Source: Kumtagia sp963839725 (GTDB taxonomy: Bacteria > Pseudomonadota > Alphaproteobacteria > Rhizobiales > Rhizobiaceae). Taken from it: a DNA stretch of 64,000 nt. The position numbers were made by a program, and so were the translations under genes. This document shows, piece by piece, positions 44,138 through 53,723 of the stretch; position 1 is the stretch's first letter, and each line of letters opens with the position of its first letter. The stretch lies in NCBI GenBank assembly GCA_963839725.1, contig CAWIWT010000001.1, positions 558,001 to 622,000 of the forward strand, read 5' to 3'. The notes under the pieces were generated by a model. That model saw only the letters and a list, made by a program, of their open reading frames with translations, was not told where the DNA came from and did no database searches.

Positions 44138-44848
44138 CTACGACCGACGAAACGTCAGATAGGCCGGACGACGGTTCTGTCGCAGGGCCTTAGCCTCGTA
44201 GCGCGTTCCGGGCCAGCCCTGGTATGGCTGGAGCCAGTCGGCGGCTTCAGCCGCCAACCACTCGAAATCAGCATGCGCGCGACAGTGCAGCAGCGTCCAG
44301 TTGACGTAGGCATCGATATCGGAAGCGACGCGGAACAAGCCGCCAGGTTTCAGAACCCGCGCGATCCGGTCGAGATTCACCCCACTGACGAACCGTCGCT
44401 TCCAATGTTTCTTCTTTGGCCAAGGGTCGGGATAGAATAGATCGACGCGGTCCAGCGACGCGTCTGGTAACCAGTCCAGAACCTGAATGGCGTCGTCGTC
44501 GTGGACGCGCAGATTAGGCCGAGGCAGTTCCTCGATCCGCATCATCAGCTTGGCCATGCCGTTGACGAAAGGTTCGACGCCGATGAAGCCGGCGTCCGGC
44601 TCGTTTGCTGCGGCGTGAAGAAGATGCTCGCCGCCGCCGAAGCCGATTTCCATCCGCACGGCGGTTACCGGCATGGGAAACAGCGCTTCGGCGCTGGAAG
44701 GTGCCGGCTTTGAGAGATCGAGGCGGTAGTTCTGCAGGCCGTCGGCAAGCGCGGTGGCCTGATACGACCGTACCGGCCGGCCACGGCGTCGACCGAAGAA
44801 ACCCTCGGTCGATCGCTCCCTGCGCTTAGGCACTGTCACTGCACCCAA
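44138..44848 (-). CDS. trmB: tRNA (guanine(46)-N7)-methyltransferase
   Basis: A 236-residue SAM-dependent enzyme that methylates G46 of tRNAs. SAM motif MEIGFGGGEHLLHAA, then FIGVEPFVNGMAKLM, and the family signature DLFYPDPWPKKKHWKRRFV. The C-terminal WQPYQGWPGTRYEAKAL-type segment is present. Its ATG is 8 bases after the metK stop, so the pair is probably co-transcribed. Confidence 0.95.
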   Translation of the reverse strand: MGAVTVPKRRERSTEGFFGRRRGRPVRSYQATALADGLQNYRLDLSKPAPSSAEALFPMPVTAVRMEIGFGGGEHLLHAAANEPDAGFIGVEPFVNGMAKLMMRIEELPRPNLRVHDDDAIQVLDWLPDASLDRVDLFYPDPWPKKKHWKRRFVSGVNLDRIARVLKPGGLFRVASDIDAYVNWTLLHCRAHADFEWLAAEAADWLQPYQGWPGTRYEAKALRQNRRPAYLTFRRS

Positions 44849-44856
44849 ACTAGATG

Positions 44857-46119
44857 TCAGGCCACAGCCTGCTTCAGCGACTTCACCAGGTCGGTCTTCT
44901 CCCAGGAGAAGGAGCCGTCGCGGCCGGACTTGCGGCCGAAATGGCCGTAGGACGAAGTCCTGGCGTAGATGGGCCTATTGAGGTCGAGATGCTTGCGGAT
45001 ACCGCTTGGGGAAAGGTCCATGACCTCGCGCAGCGCCGCCTCCAGTTTGCTTTCGTCGACCTTGCCGGTGCCATGCAAGTCCACATAGACCGACAGCGGC
45101 TGCGCCACGCCGATCGCATAGGACAGCTGGATCGTGCAGCGGTCCGCGAGACCGGCGGCCACCACGTTCTTGGCGAGGTAGCGGGCGGCGTAAGCAGCCG
45201 AACGATCGACCTTGGTGGTGTCCTTGCCCGAAAACGCGCCGCCGCCATGTGGGGCCGCGCCGCCATAGGTGTCGACGATAATCTTGCGGCCGGTGAGGCC
45301 GGCGTCGCCGTCCGGCCCGCCGATGACGAACTTGCCGGTCGGGTTGATGTACCAGTTGCAGTCGTCGGCGATCTTCAGGTCGCCAAGCGCCTGGCGGATA
45401 TAGGGCTCCACCACCTTGCGCACCTTCTTCGAATCCCAACTGTCATCCATGTGCTGTGTGGACAGCACGATTTGGGTGACTTCCGAAGCCTTACCGTTCT
45501 CGTATCTCACGGTGACCTGGCTCTTGGCGTCGGGGCCGAGTTTTCCGACCTCGCCCTTGCCTTCGTGGCGGGCGGCGGCCAGCAGTTCCAGGATCTTGTG
45601 GGAATAGTAGATCGGCGCCGGCATCAGGTCGGGCGTCTCGTTGCAAGCATAGCCGAACATAATGCCCTGGTCGCCGGCGCCCTCTTCACCCTGCTTGTCG
45701 GTGGCGTTGTCAACGCCCTGGGCGATGTCGGCCGACTGGCCGTGCAGCAGCACTTCGATCTTGGCCGTCTTCCAATGGAAGCCGTTCTGCTCGTAGCCGA
45801 TGGCGCGGATCGCCTTGCGGGCGACGGACTTAAACTTCGACGGGTTGATGATCGGAAATTCCTTGGCGTCCTCGATGATGTTCCCGTCCTTATCCTGCTT
45901 GAGCAGAGACTTCGGAACGCGAACCTCACCGGCTATGACGACGCGGTTGGTCGTTGCAAGTGTTTCGCAGGCGACGCGAACGTCCCATGCATTCATGCCG
46001 GTCTTCCTGGCTTCACGATAAACCAGATCGACGATCTCATCGGAGATACGATCGCAAACCTTGTCGGGATGCCCCTCGGAAACGGATTCGGATGTGAAGA
46101 GATAATTTTGGCGCGCCAC
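44857..46119 (-). CDS. metK: S-adenosylmethionine synthetase
   Basis: A 420-residue enzyme that forms SAM from methionine and ATP. Signature segments: FTSESVSEGHPDKVCDRISD, GAGDQGIMFGYA and GGGAFSGKDTTKVDRSAAY. GTG 46119 is used because GAGGGG lies six bases before it and residues upstream are not conserved; the frame from ATG 46197 would add 26 residues. The product SAM feeds the trmB methyltransferase encoded directly downstream. I looked for a SAM riboswitch in the leader and saw none. Confidence 0.96.
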   Translation of the reverse strand: MARQNYLFTSESVSEGHPDKVCDRISDEIVDLVYREARKTGMNAWDVRVACETLATTNRVVIAGEVRVPKSLLKQDKDGNIIEDAKEFPIINPSKFKSVARKAIRAIGYEQNGFHWKTAKIEVLLHGQSADIAQGVDNATDKQGEEGAGDQGIMFGYACNETPDLMPAPIYYSHKILELLAAARHEGKGEVGKLGPDAKSQVTVRYENGKASEVTQIVLSTQHMDDSWDSKKVRKVVEPYIRQALGDLKIADDCNWYINPTGKFVIGGPDGDAGLTGRKIIVDTYGGAAPHGGGAFSGKDTTKVDRSAAYAARYLAKNVVAAGLADRCTIQLSYAIGVAQPLSVYVDLHGTGKVDESKLEAALREVMDLSPSGIRKHLDLNRPIYARTSSYGHFGRKSGRDGSFSWEKTDLVKSLKQAVA

Positions 46120-46287
46120 GGGTGTCCCCTCTTGAAAGCCTTGATCAGCTGAATGCTGAACGATGCTCGGATAGCGAAGCGGACCAAGGCGCGTCAAGTC
46201 CGACTACCGCGCAAAATACCTTGCCCGAGCGCCACTAAATCTGGCCTCAAGATCAAAACACCCGCTTGGCAACCGGACTTTTGCCGG

Positions 46288-46707
46288 TCAATCGCTCTCT
46301 TCGGCCCCCAGCGCCTTGATCAGATCAAGAATTTTCCGGCGGATTTTCGTATCCTTGATCTTCACGAAAGCGCGACTGAGCTGAAGCCCCTCGGTACTTG
46401 TCGCGAAGTCAAGCGTGAGGTTAGCCGACGCATCCTCCGCCAATCCTTGGGCAGCAAAGTTGTGGGCCGGAGCGTCCTCAAAGAAGAAAGCAACTGGAAC
46501 GCCAAGGACTTCCGAGATCGCCTGCAAGCGACTTGCGCCAACTCTATTGGTGCCTTTCTCGTATTTCTGAATCTGCTGAAAAGTTATCCCGAGCGTCTCA
46601 CCCAATTTTTCCTGACTCATACCTAGCATGTTTCTGCGAAGTCGAATCCGGCTGCCTACATGAACATCGGTTGGGTTCGGCTTCTTCTTGTTTTCTCTGC
46701 CGCTCAT
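46288..46707 (-). CDS. XRE-family helix-turn-helix regulator
   Basis: A 139-residue regulator with a lambda-repressor-type helix-turn-helix (SRIRLRRNMLGMSQEKLGET, then LGITFQQIQKYEKGTNRVGA). The C-terminal tail is helical (KIRRKILDLIKAL). This gene is routinely found between lnt and metK in Rhizobiales, and related rhizobial proteins affect nodulation or methionine metabolism. Its targets are unknown here. A spacing of about 170 bases to metK leaves room for a promoter. Confidence 0.88.
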   Translation of the reverse strand: MSGRENKKKPNPTDVHVGSRIRLRRNMLGMSQEKLGETLGITFQQIQKYEKGTNRVGASRLQAISEVLGVPVAFFFEDAPAHNFAAQGLAEDASANLTLDFATSTEGLQLSRAFVKIKDTKIRRKILDLIKALGAEESD

Positions 46708-46785
46708 GATACCTCACTATCAAATTTAATCCCAAAATGTTCGAGTTCTAAAAGTAGTTAATACTATGATTGCTATCTAGGACTG

Positions 46786-48374
46786 TCAATTCGAACCAAA
46801 TCGACGCGCGATTGCGACTAACAATGAAAGCAAACCGAAAATACCGACAATGGTGAGGCCGACGGTGCTCGGCGGGTAGACGTGCACCGTCGGGGGGGTG
46901 GAACCGTCAGCTCCACGTCGAAATATCCGCGCGCATTGATCGCAAGGGCATCGATGACGCGGCCACGTGCATCGACGGCGCCAGAGATCCCGGTGTTCGC
47001 CGCTCGCAGCAACGGCAAACCGGTCTCGGCGGCGCGCAGCTGAGCCTGGCGAAAATGCTGATAGGGACCTGGGGTATCGCCGAACCAGGCGTCGTTCGTG
47101 ACATTTATGATGACGTTGGAGGTTCCAATGTCCGCCGAAACCAGCTCCGGGAAAATGATCTCGTAGCAAACAAAAGGCGTTCCTGTGATGTCGCCGGGAA
47201 GGTTGATCGCCTTGCGCACCGAACCTGCAGCATAGCTCATCGGGCCGGCGACGATCTGTTCAAGGCCGATCCGGTCGAGTAATTCCGCGAAAGGCAGATA
47301 CTCGCCAAACGGGACGAGGTGAATCTTGTCGACGGCATCGGCGATTTCACCGCCTGCGTCGATGGCAACCACCGAATTGTAGTAGATCGTCGATTTCTGA
47401 GTGCCGCCGCCCTCCGAGCGCACGGCACCGGTCATTAGAACCTGTCCGTCCGTCAACATTGCGCCAATCGCGGCAAGCGCATCCGGTCGATCGGTTAAGA
47501 GGAAAGGGACCGATGTTTCGGGCCACAGGATCAGCTGCGGCTTGCTCTTTCCTGCGGCGGGGGCCTCAGCGCTGGAGCGCACGAGTTGGTCGAAGACACG
47601 GTCTTGTTCCGAATCGCTCCATTTGATCGTCATGTCCACGGAAGGCTGGACGATCCTGGCGATGAGCTTCTTGCTGCCTTCGTCGAGAGGTTGCGTCAGC
47701 CGGTAGTACCCAAAGCCGGCGTGCAACAAGCAGAGAAGCGCAACCAGGACGAGGCCAATCCGACGGTGGCGGGTGCCCGAAAGCAGAGCCGGCATCGAAA
47801 AGACGAAAACGGTGAGCGCGTTCATGCCGATCAGGCCAACGAGCGAAGCGCTCTGCATGAACATGGGTATCGGCATGGCCGCATAACCCACTGCGTTCCA
47901 CGGAAAGCCGGTGAAGAAGAACGTGCGCAGCCATTCGGCAGCGCCGAATCCAAAGGCGAGGGCGGCTATTCGTCCAATCCCGTCGGTCCAGAATAGACGA
48001 GCGAGAGCAGTGGCCAGTCCGTAGAAGAACGCAAGCAGGATCGGCAGGCCGATCACCGCGAACGGCAGCGCCCAGGCGAAACTGTCGGCTTCCACGAGGA
48101 AGGCTTTGCCGACCCACCACAGCCCGGCAAGGAAATAGCCGAAGCCGAACCACCAGCCTGTGGCGAATGCCGGACGGAGATGGCGCAAATAACCCGATGT
48201 GGCAGGCGTCGATGCTCCGTCCAATAACCAGACAAGAACCGGAAACGATATGAAGCCGACCGCAAAGAAATCGTAGGGCGCTTGGGCCAGCACAAACAGC
48301 GCCCCGGACGCGAAAGCGGTAAGCGCGCGCCGCCAGCCCCAAAGCAAGATAATGCGCCCTGCCAGGCTTTCCAT
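46786..48374 (-). CDS. lnt: Apolipoprotein N-acyltransferase, C-terminal frameshift
   Basis: An inner-membrane enzyme that N-acylates the lipoprotein cysteine. Six or so N-terminal helices precede a nitrilase-like periplasmic domain with the triad: Glu in LWPETSVPF, Lys in DKIHLVPFGEY and Cys in FVCYEIIFPE. The final helix is shifted: at the run of seven G on the + strand (46892-46898) the frame changes, and PPTVHVYPPSTVGLTIVG continues in the other frame to 46786. As given, translation runs on to a stop at 46818 with an aberrant tail. One more base in the run would restore the normal end. ATG 48374 begins the conserved N terminus. Confidence 0.9.
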
Positions 48375-48498
48375 GCGCCGCCCCCTGTCGCGAATCACGT
48401 GCACAGGTTTATCAGCATGGCCACGGGTTGGGTAAGCCTGCGAAGGCCGGTGCACAGCAATCGGCGAGTCCCAAAGCGCGCTTCAAGCTCTTGTCTTC

Positions 48499-48545
48499 AT
48501 GCATGTCGTTTTCCAAAACCGCTACACACTTCGGGCGACATGCAT
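48499..48545. repeat. REP-like palindrome after recF
   Basis: ATGCATGTCG (48499-48508) and CGACATGCAT (48536-48545) are perfect 10-bp inverted arms around TTTTCCAAAACCGCTACACACTTCGGG. It touches the recF stop codon and is related to the sequence at 31916-31947. Confidence 0.75.
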
Positions 48546-49690
48546 CAGCGCTCGATAAAGACCCGGCCTTTTTCGACGGTGAAGAACTGAGCCTTGCCGG
48601 CCAGGCTGGAAAACAGCGCGGCTTCCGTGCCGGTCATGAACGCCTGGCATCCCATGTCGGCGAGGATCGAGAACAACGCGGCGCGGCGATGCATGTCGAG
48701 ATGCGCCGCAATCTCGTCCAGAAGGACAAGTGGCACCAGCCCCGACATTTCACCGGCGAGGCGCGCGTGAGACAGTACGATGCCGACCAGCAGCGCCTTC
48801 TGTTCGCCCGTCGAACAATACTCCGCCGCCATGCTCTTCGGTCGATGCCGTACCTGCAAATCGGTGCGGTGGGGGCCCTCAAGCGTGCGCCCGGCAACGC
48901 GGTCGCGGCCACGGTTCAGCGCAAGCCTCTCACGAAACGCTTCCTCGACCTCAATCGCTGAACGCTGGATGAGGGCAGCCTCGAGCGTGCCGTCGAGCGC
49001 CATATCGGCTTGCGGGAATGGACTGTCGCCAGGCATGCGCTCGATCATAGCGGCAAGCAGCTTGACGAGTTCGGCGCGAGCCGCCGCGATTGCCACGCCG
49101 GTTTCGGCCATTTGCGCTTCGATTGCCGATAGCCAGCGCTGGTCGCGCGAGTCCTCCGCGAGCAGGCGGTTGCGGCCTCGCATCGCCTTTTCATAGTCAA
49201 GTGCGCGTTGTCCATGCGCGACGTCGATGATGAGAACCAGCCGGTCGAGGAATCGCCGCCGGTCGGCTGCCGGCCCGGTGAAAAGAGCGTCCATGGCGGG
49301 TGTCAGCCAGACGACGCGCGCCCATTCGAGCAAGGCTTCCGCCGATTTGGCTGGGGCGCCATTGATACGCACGCGGCGGCCGCTCTCTCCGGGTGCAGCC
49401 CCTGCTGTTCCCGTGCCGACTTCAATTTCGCCAAACGGGCCGTCCAGTGTTGCATGGATGGCGAAGCCGTCGCCGCTGCCTTCGTGCGCGACTTCCTCGT
49501 AAGTCGCGCGGCGTAATCCCCGTCCCGGCGTCAGCAGCGAGATGGCTTCGAGCAGATTCGTCTTGCCCGCGCCATTGTCGCCGGCAAACACGGCCGAGCG
49601 CGGCTCGATATCGAGATCGAGCGCCTGATAGTTGCGAAAGTTGGAGAGGCGCAGCCTCGTCAAACGAACCCGCGCCGGTTGATCGGGCAT
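48545..49690 (-). CDS. recF: DNA replication/repair protein RecF
   Basis: A 381-residue SMC-like ATPase that helps load RecA at gaps. Walker A is AGDNGAGKTNLLEAISLL, with LRLSNFRNYQALDL before it. The signature STGEQKALLVGIVLSHA and Walker B VLLDEIAAHLD are intact. It is the third gene of dnaA-dnaN-recF, 13 bases after the dnaN stop. Confidence 0.95.
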   Translation of the reverse strand: MPDQPARVRLTRLRLSNFRNYQALDLDIEPRSAVFAGDNGAGKTNLLEAISLLTPGRGLRRATYEEVAHEGSGDGFAIHATLDGPFGEIEVGTGTAGAAPGESGRRVRINGAPAKSAEALLEWARVVWLTPAMDALFTGPAADRRRFLDRLVLIIDVAHGQRALDYEKAMRGRNRLLAEDSRDQRWLSAIEAQMAETGVAIAAARAELVKLLAAMIERMPGDSPFPQADMALDGTLEAALIQRSAIEVEEAFRERLALNRGRDRVAGRTLEGPHRTDLQVRHRPKSMAAEYCSTGEQKALLVGIVLSHARLAGEMSGLVPLVLLDEIAAHLDMHRRAALFSILADMGCQAFMTGTEAALFSSLAGKAQFFTVEKGRVFIER

Positions 49691-49703
49691 AACGAGACGA
49701 GGA

Positions 49704-50822
49704 TCAGACGCGCATCGGCATCAGGACGTAAAGCGTATCGTCGTCCGTGGTGTCGTGGATAACCGTCGGTGAGCCCGCATCCGCCAGCATGAAACGAGCG
49801 TTTTCGCCTGTCAGCTGGGCTGCGACATCCAGCAGATACTTGGCGTTGAAGCCGATTTCCATCGCGTCGGAACCATACTCCGCCGCAAGCTCTTCCGTTG
49901 CGCTGCCAGAGTCCGGATTGTTGACGGCAAGCGTCACCAGCCCGTCCGATATTGAGAGCTTTACGGCACGACCGCGCTCCGATGAAACGGTCGAGACGCG
50001 ATCGACAGCGCGCGCAAATGTTTCACGGTCGATGATGAGGCGCTTGTCGTTGCCGGTCGGGATAACCCGCTGATAATCAGGAAAAGTACCGTCGATCAGC
50101 TTCGACGTCAGCACGACGCCGCCGATGGTGAAGCGGATCTTGGTGTCTGAGAGCTCAACGGCGACCGACACGTCGGGAACATCAACCAGCTTCTGCAACT
50201 CATTCACGGTCTTGCGCGGAATGATGATGCCGGGCATGCCCTCCGACCCCGCGGGGGCATCGATCTCAGCGCGCGCCAGGCGATGCCCATCGGTCGCGAC
50301 CGACCGCAGCTTTAGCTTTGCACCAGTCTCGATGGTGTGGAAGTAGATGCCATTGAGGTAATAGCGGGTCTCTTCGGTCGAGATCGCGAACTGGGTCTTA
50401 TCGATCAGCTTCTTCAGCGTGGCGGAATCCATACGGAAGGTGTGCGAGAAAGTCCCGGCGGTAAGCTGCGGAAAATCGGACTGCGGCAGGCACTGCAGCC
50501 GGAAGCTCGAACGCCCGGCAGCGACGGTCATCGCATTGCCGTCTTCGTCGGTGCGCAGCATGACTTCCGCGCCCTCAGGTAACTTACGAACGATCTCATA
50601 GAGAAGGTGCGCTGGTACTGTTGTACCGCCCGCCCGCTCGACCTGCGCCGATGTCGACTCAGTGATTTCCAGATCAAGGTCGGTCGCCTTGAGTTCAAGG
50701 CTTTGTCCGTCCGCCGAGAGCATCACGTTCGACAGGATAGGAATAGTATTGCGCCGCTCGACCACGCGGTGGACGTGGTTAAGGGACTTCAACAGGTTCG
50801 AGCGTTCCAGGATTACACGCAT
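49704..50822 (-). CDS. dnaN: DNA polymerase III beta subunit (sliding clamp)
   Basis: A 372-residue clamp that tethers polymerase to DNA. It opens MRVILERSNLLKSLNHVHRV and has three repeated clamp domains, ending in the highly conserved YVLMPMRV. ATG 50822 matches the family start; the frame extends further upstream without conservation. It lies about 175 bases downstream of dnaA and upstream of recF. Confidence 0.97.
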   Translation of the reverse strand: MRVILERSNLLKSLNHVHRVVERRNTIPILSNVMLSADGQSLELKATDLDLEITESTSAQVERAGGTTVPAHLLYEIVRKLPEGAEVMLRTDEDGNAMTVAAGRSSFRLQCLPQSDFPQLTAGTFSHTFRMDSATLKKLIDKTQFAISTEETRYYLNGIYFHTIETGAKLKLRSVATDGHRLARAEIDAPAGSEGMPGIIIPRKTVNELQKLVDVPDVSVAVELSDTKIRFTIGGVVLTSKLIDGTFPDYQRVIPTGNDKRLIIDRETFARAVDRVSTVSSERGRAVKLSISDGLVTLAVNNPDSGSATEELAAEYGSDAMEIGFNAKYLLDVAAQLTGENARFMLADAGSPTVIHDTTDDDTLYVLMPMRV

Positions 50823-50997
50823 GACAAACAGACTCTGAGTTCTCGGACAACAGTCGGCGACCGGCTCCCCCAGATCGCGACCATAGTGGGAATACATCGC
50901 CAACTGACAGCAAAAGCCCGGCTAAGGCAAGTCCGCCGACCGGTCGAGTGGCCGTTCGGCGAGCTCTGTGGAAAACCACCTGGAGCGGTTGCGATTC

Positions 50998-52533
50998 TTA
51001 TGCCTGATCGCTGATCAGCCGCCGCAACAATTCGAGTTCTTGGGCAAGCGAGTTGTCGCTTCCCGACAGGTCCTCGATCTTCCGCACGGCGTGGAGCACG
51101 GTCGTATGATCGCGGCCACCGAAGCGCCTGCCGATCTCCGGTAATGAACGCGGTGTCATGATCTTGGCAAGATACATCGCGACTTGCCGCGGCTTGACGA
51201 TGGTGCGGGTGCGCCGGTTCGACAGAAGCTCCGTCTTCGACACATTGTAGTGTTTCGCGACGATGCGCTGGATGTCCTCGATACGCGGCCGCTTCGGTTC
51301 GCCAGGGCGGTACATGTGGCGCAGGATATCGTCGATGCGATCGATCGAAATCTGCGGTTCGAAGCTCTGACGGAACAGCAACTGGTTGAACGCACCTTCC
51401 AGCTCGCGGCCGCTGCCGGTCACCGTGCGGGCAATGTGGTCGAGCACAGCATCAGCGATATCGACATTGGTGTCCTCGGTCTTGGCCGTAACGAGACGCA
51501 ACTTCAGCATGCCTAGGCGCATAGCGTAGTCCGGCGCGGCCATTTCGAGCGCGACGCCCCCGATCAAGCGCGAACGGACGCGCGGCTCAAGTGACTCCAA
51601 CTCCGCCGGCGGACGGTCAGCCGCCACCACCACCTGCTTGGCACTGTCGAGCAGCATGTTGATGAGATGGCAGAACTCGTTCTGGATCGACTTGCCCTGC
51701 AGGAACTGCATGTCGTCGATGATCAGAAGGTCGATGTCGCGTAGCTGTTCTTTCAGTGTCAGCGCGTTGTTGTCGCGGATCGCGGTGGCAAAGCGCCACA
51801 TGAAATACTCTGCGGTCAGATAGACGACCCGTGCTTTCGGATTCTGCCGCACGGCCTCGGCGGCGATTGCCTGCAGCAGGTGGGTCTTGCCCAGGCCGAC
51901 CGAGGCATGAAGGAACAACGGGTTGAAGCGGGAAACGGATTCCGCCACGGCCTTTGCCGCCGCCAGCGCAACGCGGTTGGACGGGCCTTCGATGAAGGTC
52001 TCGAATGTGTAGCGCGGGTCGAGCGGTGAGCCGAGCACGCTGCTCTTGACTTCGCTCTCGACAACAAGCGGGCGCTTCGAAGTGTCGCGTGAGGTCGCGG
52101 GTACCGGCGTGGTGCCGGAAGACAGCGCCGAATGAATCTGACGCGTTGCCTTGCGCGAAGCGTCCCCTTCCGACGCATTGGTCAATCGGGTCGCATTGCG
52201 AACGATGAACTCGACTTTCAGGATTTCAGGGGCTTCGCGCTTCCAAAGCTCGATAACCACGTCGAGATAGTGACTATTGATCCAAGAACGCAGAAACGCA
52301 GTTGGTACGGAGATGCGGACAAGGCCCCTGGAGGCCTCGGCAACTTTCATGCGTCCAAACCAGCTTGAAAAAACTTCGGTGCCAAGCCGTGCCTTCAACT
52401 GTGTCTTGACCCGCTCGAACACCGCATCCGCACTCTCCGCCGCCATGCTGGTCTCCTCGACAAGCTCAACCGGGAAAGGGAACCCGGAATTCACTTCCCT
52501 TTCGATGCCACTGTGCATTTGATCCCACCTCAT
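50998..52533 (-). CDS. dnaA: Chromosomal replication initiator DnaA
   Basis: A 511-residue AAA+ initiator. Domain I is at about 30-120 (VFERVKTQLKARLGTEVFSSWF). The ATPase has Walker A (HASVGLGKTHLLQAIAAEA) and Walker B (LLIIDDMQFLQGKS). The C-terminal helix-turn-helix carries the signature FGGRDHTTVLHAVRKIEDL. ATG 52533 is preceded by GGGGAACA; a shorter start at MAAESADAV (52446) is possible. A leader of about 700 bases with two perfect DnaA boxes lies upstream. Confidence 0.96.
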   Translation of the reverse strand: MRWDQMHSGIEREVNSGFPFPVELVEETSMAAESADAVFERVKTQLKARLGTEVFSSWFGRMKVAEASRGLVRISVPTAFLRSWINSHYLDVVIELWKREAPEILKVEFIVRNATRLTNASEGDASRKATRQIHSALSSGTTPVPATSRDTSKRPLVVESEVKSSVLGSPLDPRYTFETFIEGPSNRVALAAAKAVAESVSRFNPLFLHASVGLGKTHLLQAIAAEAVRQNPKARVVYLTAEYFMWRFATAIRDNNALTLKEQLRDIDLLIIDDMQFLQGKSIQNEFCHLINMLLDSAKQVVVAADRPPAELESLEPRVRSRLIGGVALEMAAPDYAMRLGMLKLRLVTAKTEDTNVDIADAVLDHIARTVTGSGRELEGAFNQLLFRQSFEPQISIDRIDDILRHMYRPGEPKRPRIEDIQRIVAKHYNVSKTELLSNRRTRTIVKPRQVAMYLAKIMTPRSLPEIGRRFGGRDHTTVLHAVRKIEDLSGSDNSLAQELELLRRLISDQA

Positions 52534-53241
52534 TGTTCCCCTGTCGCCTCGCAGCGAGCGTCGCGATCATTGTTGTTTTGCCCCAATGTTATACGCACAC
52601 CGCCTTGTAAGGGGAGGCGCGAGCTGTTCGCATTGCGCACCCTCCTCAAGTCGATAAGCATCCGCCCCGGTCCGACCAACAGGAGCTCAAAATTTTTCTG
52701 ACGCTGCTGCAACCCCACTCTTCATTCTACTCGAAAAGCACACCTGTCCCGCACACGGAAAAATCCGTGAGTTGTCCCCGCCAACTTGCTAGGATTGGTC
52801 TGGCCCAAGGCCCGTCTCTTCGATGAGGTGAACATTACAGAAGCTAAGGGTCGCCCCGCAAGTGTGGACCTAACTGTTTTTTTACCTTAGCCGGCAACGA
52901 ACGCCTCGAATTCGCTCCGTCGCGAGGAAGGCTGTTCGAACCAAAACCTTGTGAATCAAAACCTTTCCCCGGATTGGCAAAAATAACACTGCCGACGAAA
53001 TATTTCTCTTGACAAAAAAAGCAGCCGACCTGAACGGCAGCCCATGTGGATAAGCTGTGGATAAACTAGTGCTAGAGATCTGAAAAATATATCAAAAACA
53101 TAATGGGACGGCAATCTCATGTGAACCCCTGACAGGGCAGTCTTCGGGTAATATTCAGGGATTCCGCGAGGTTACCCGAACATACCGCAAGGTAAGCTGA
53201 CTGCGTGAGAGATCGCTGCTGTAGTCCCGGTTGGCGCACAG
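52534..53241. other. AT-rich dnaA upstream region with DnaA boxes
   Basis: About 700 non-coding bases between dnaA and the rpsT terminator. It contains AT-rich tracts (52960-53010 and 53080-53105), two consensus DnaA boxes at 53045-53064, and several T-rich runs. It probably contains the dnaA promoter under autoregulation. In many Hyphomicrobiales the origin is near hemE rather than dnaA, so I do not call it oriC. Confidence 0.6.
53045..53064. promoter_or_regulatory. Two perfect DnaA boxes
   Basis: TGTGGATAA occurs at 53045-53053 and 53056-53064, the exact complement of the consensus TTATCCACA, in the same orientation and 11 bases apart. This puts the two binding sites on one face of the helix. 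Confidence 0.85.
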
Positions 53242-53266
53242 AAAAACCCGGCCTTGCGACCGGGTT
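53242..53266 (-). terminator. Rho-independent terminator after rpsT
   Basis: Minus-strand AACCCGG and CCGGGTT make a 7-bp GC-rich stem with an 8-base loop, then TTTTTC. It lies about 30 bases beyond the rpsT stop. Confidence 0.88.
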
Positions 53267-53297
53267 CATCACGTCAATTCCAACGGATTGATTTTGC

Positions 53298-53564
53298 TTA
53301 AGCGGACAGTGTCTTCAGGCGCTGAGCCAGACGCGATACCTTCCGCGAAGCCGTATTCCTGTGCAGCACGCCCTTGGTGGCGGCGCGCATCAATTCCGGC
53401 TGTGCGGCCTGGAGGGCAGCTTCGGCTGCCGTCTTGTCGCCAGCGGCCAATGCCTCTTCGACCTTGCGGATATAAGTACGCACGCGCGACCGGCGGTTCT
53501 TGTTGATCGCGGCGCGGCGGGCGATCTTGCGCGTAGCCTTCTTGGCCGAAGATGTATTGGCCAT
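53298..53564 (-). CDS. rpsT: 30S ribosomal protein S20
   Basis: An 88-residue basic helical S20 that binds 16S rRNA. The sequence opens MANTSSAKKATRKIARRAAI and contains RRSRVRTYIRKVEEALAAGD and KGVLHRNTASRKVSRLAQRL, all typical. A GAGAGGCAAC ribosome-binding site precedes the ATG. It is followed by a terminator and then the dnaA leader. Confidence 0.97.
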   Translation of the reverse strand: MANTSSAKKATRKIARRAAINKNRRSRVRTYIRKVEEALAAGDKTAAEAALQAAQPELMRAATKGVLHRNTASRKVSRLAQRLKTLSA

Positions 53565-53723
53565 GTTGCCTCTCTTCTGATCTCGGTGACGTCAGCCCGG
53601 ACATGGAACCCGGGCAAAAAAGTTCGGGCAGCCAAAGGCCGCCCTGATTGGCGCGGCTTATAGATGAGCTTTCCGCTGCCGTCAACGCAGTTTTGGCAGG
53701 CTGACACCGCGCCATCGCAACCT

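Noticed and set aside
46120..46287. SAM-type riboswitch before metK
   Set aside because: I could not match the leader to SAM-II or SAM/SAH aptamer elements, and there is no clear pseudoknot or stem at the expected spacing.
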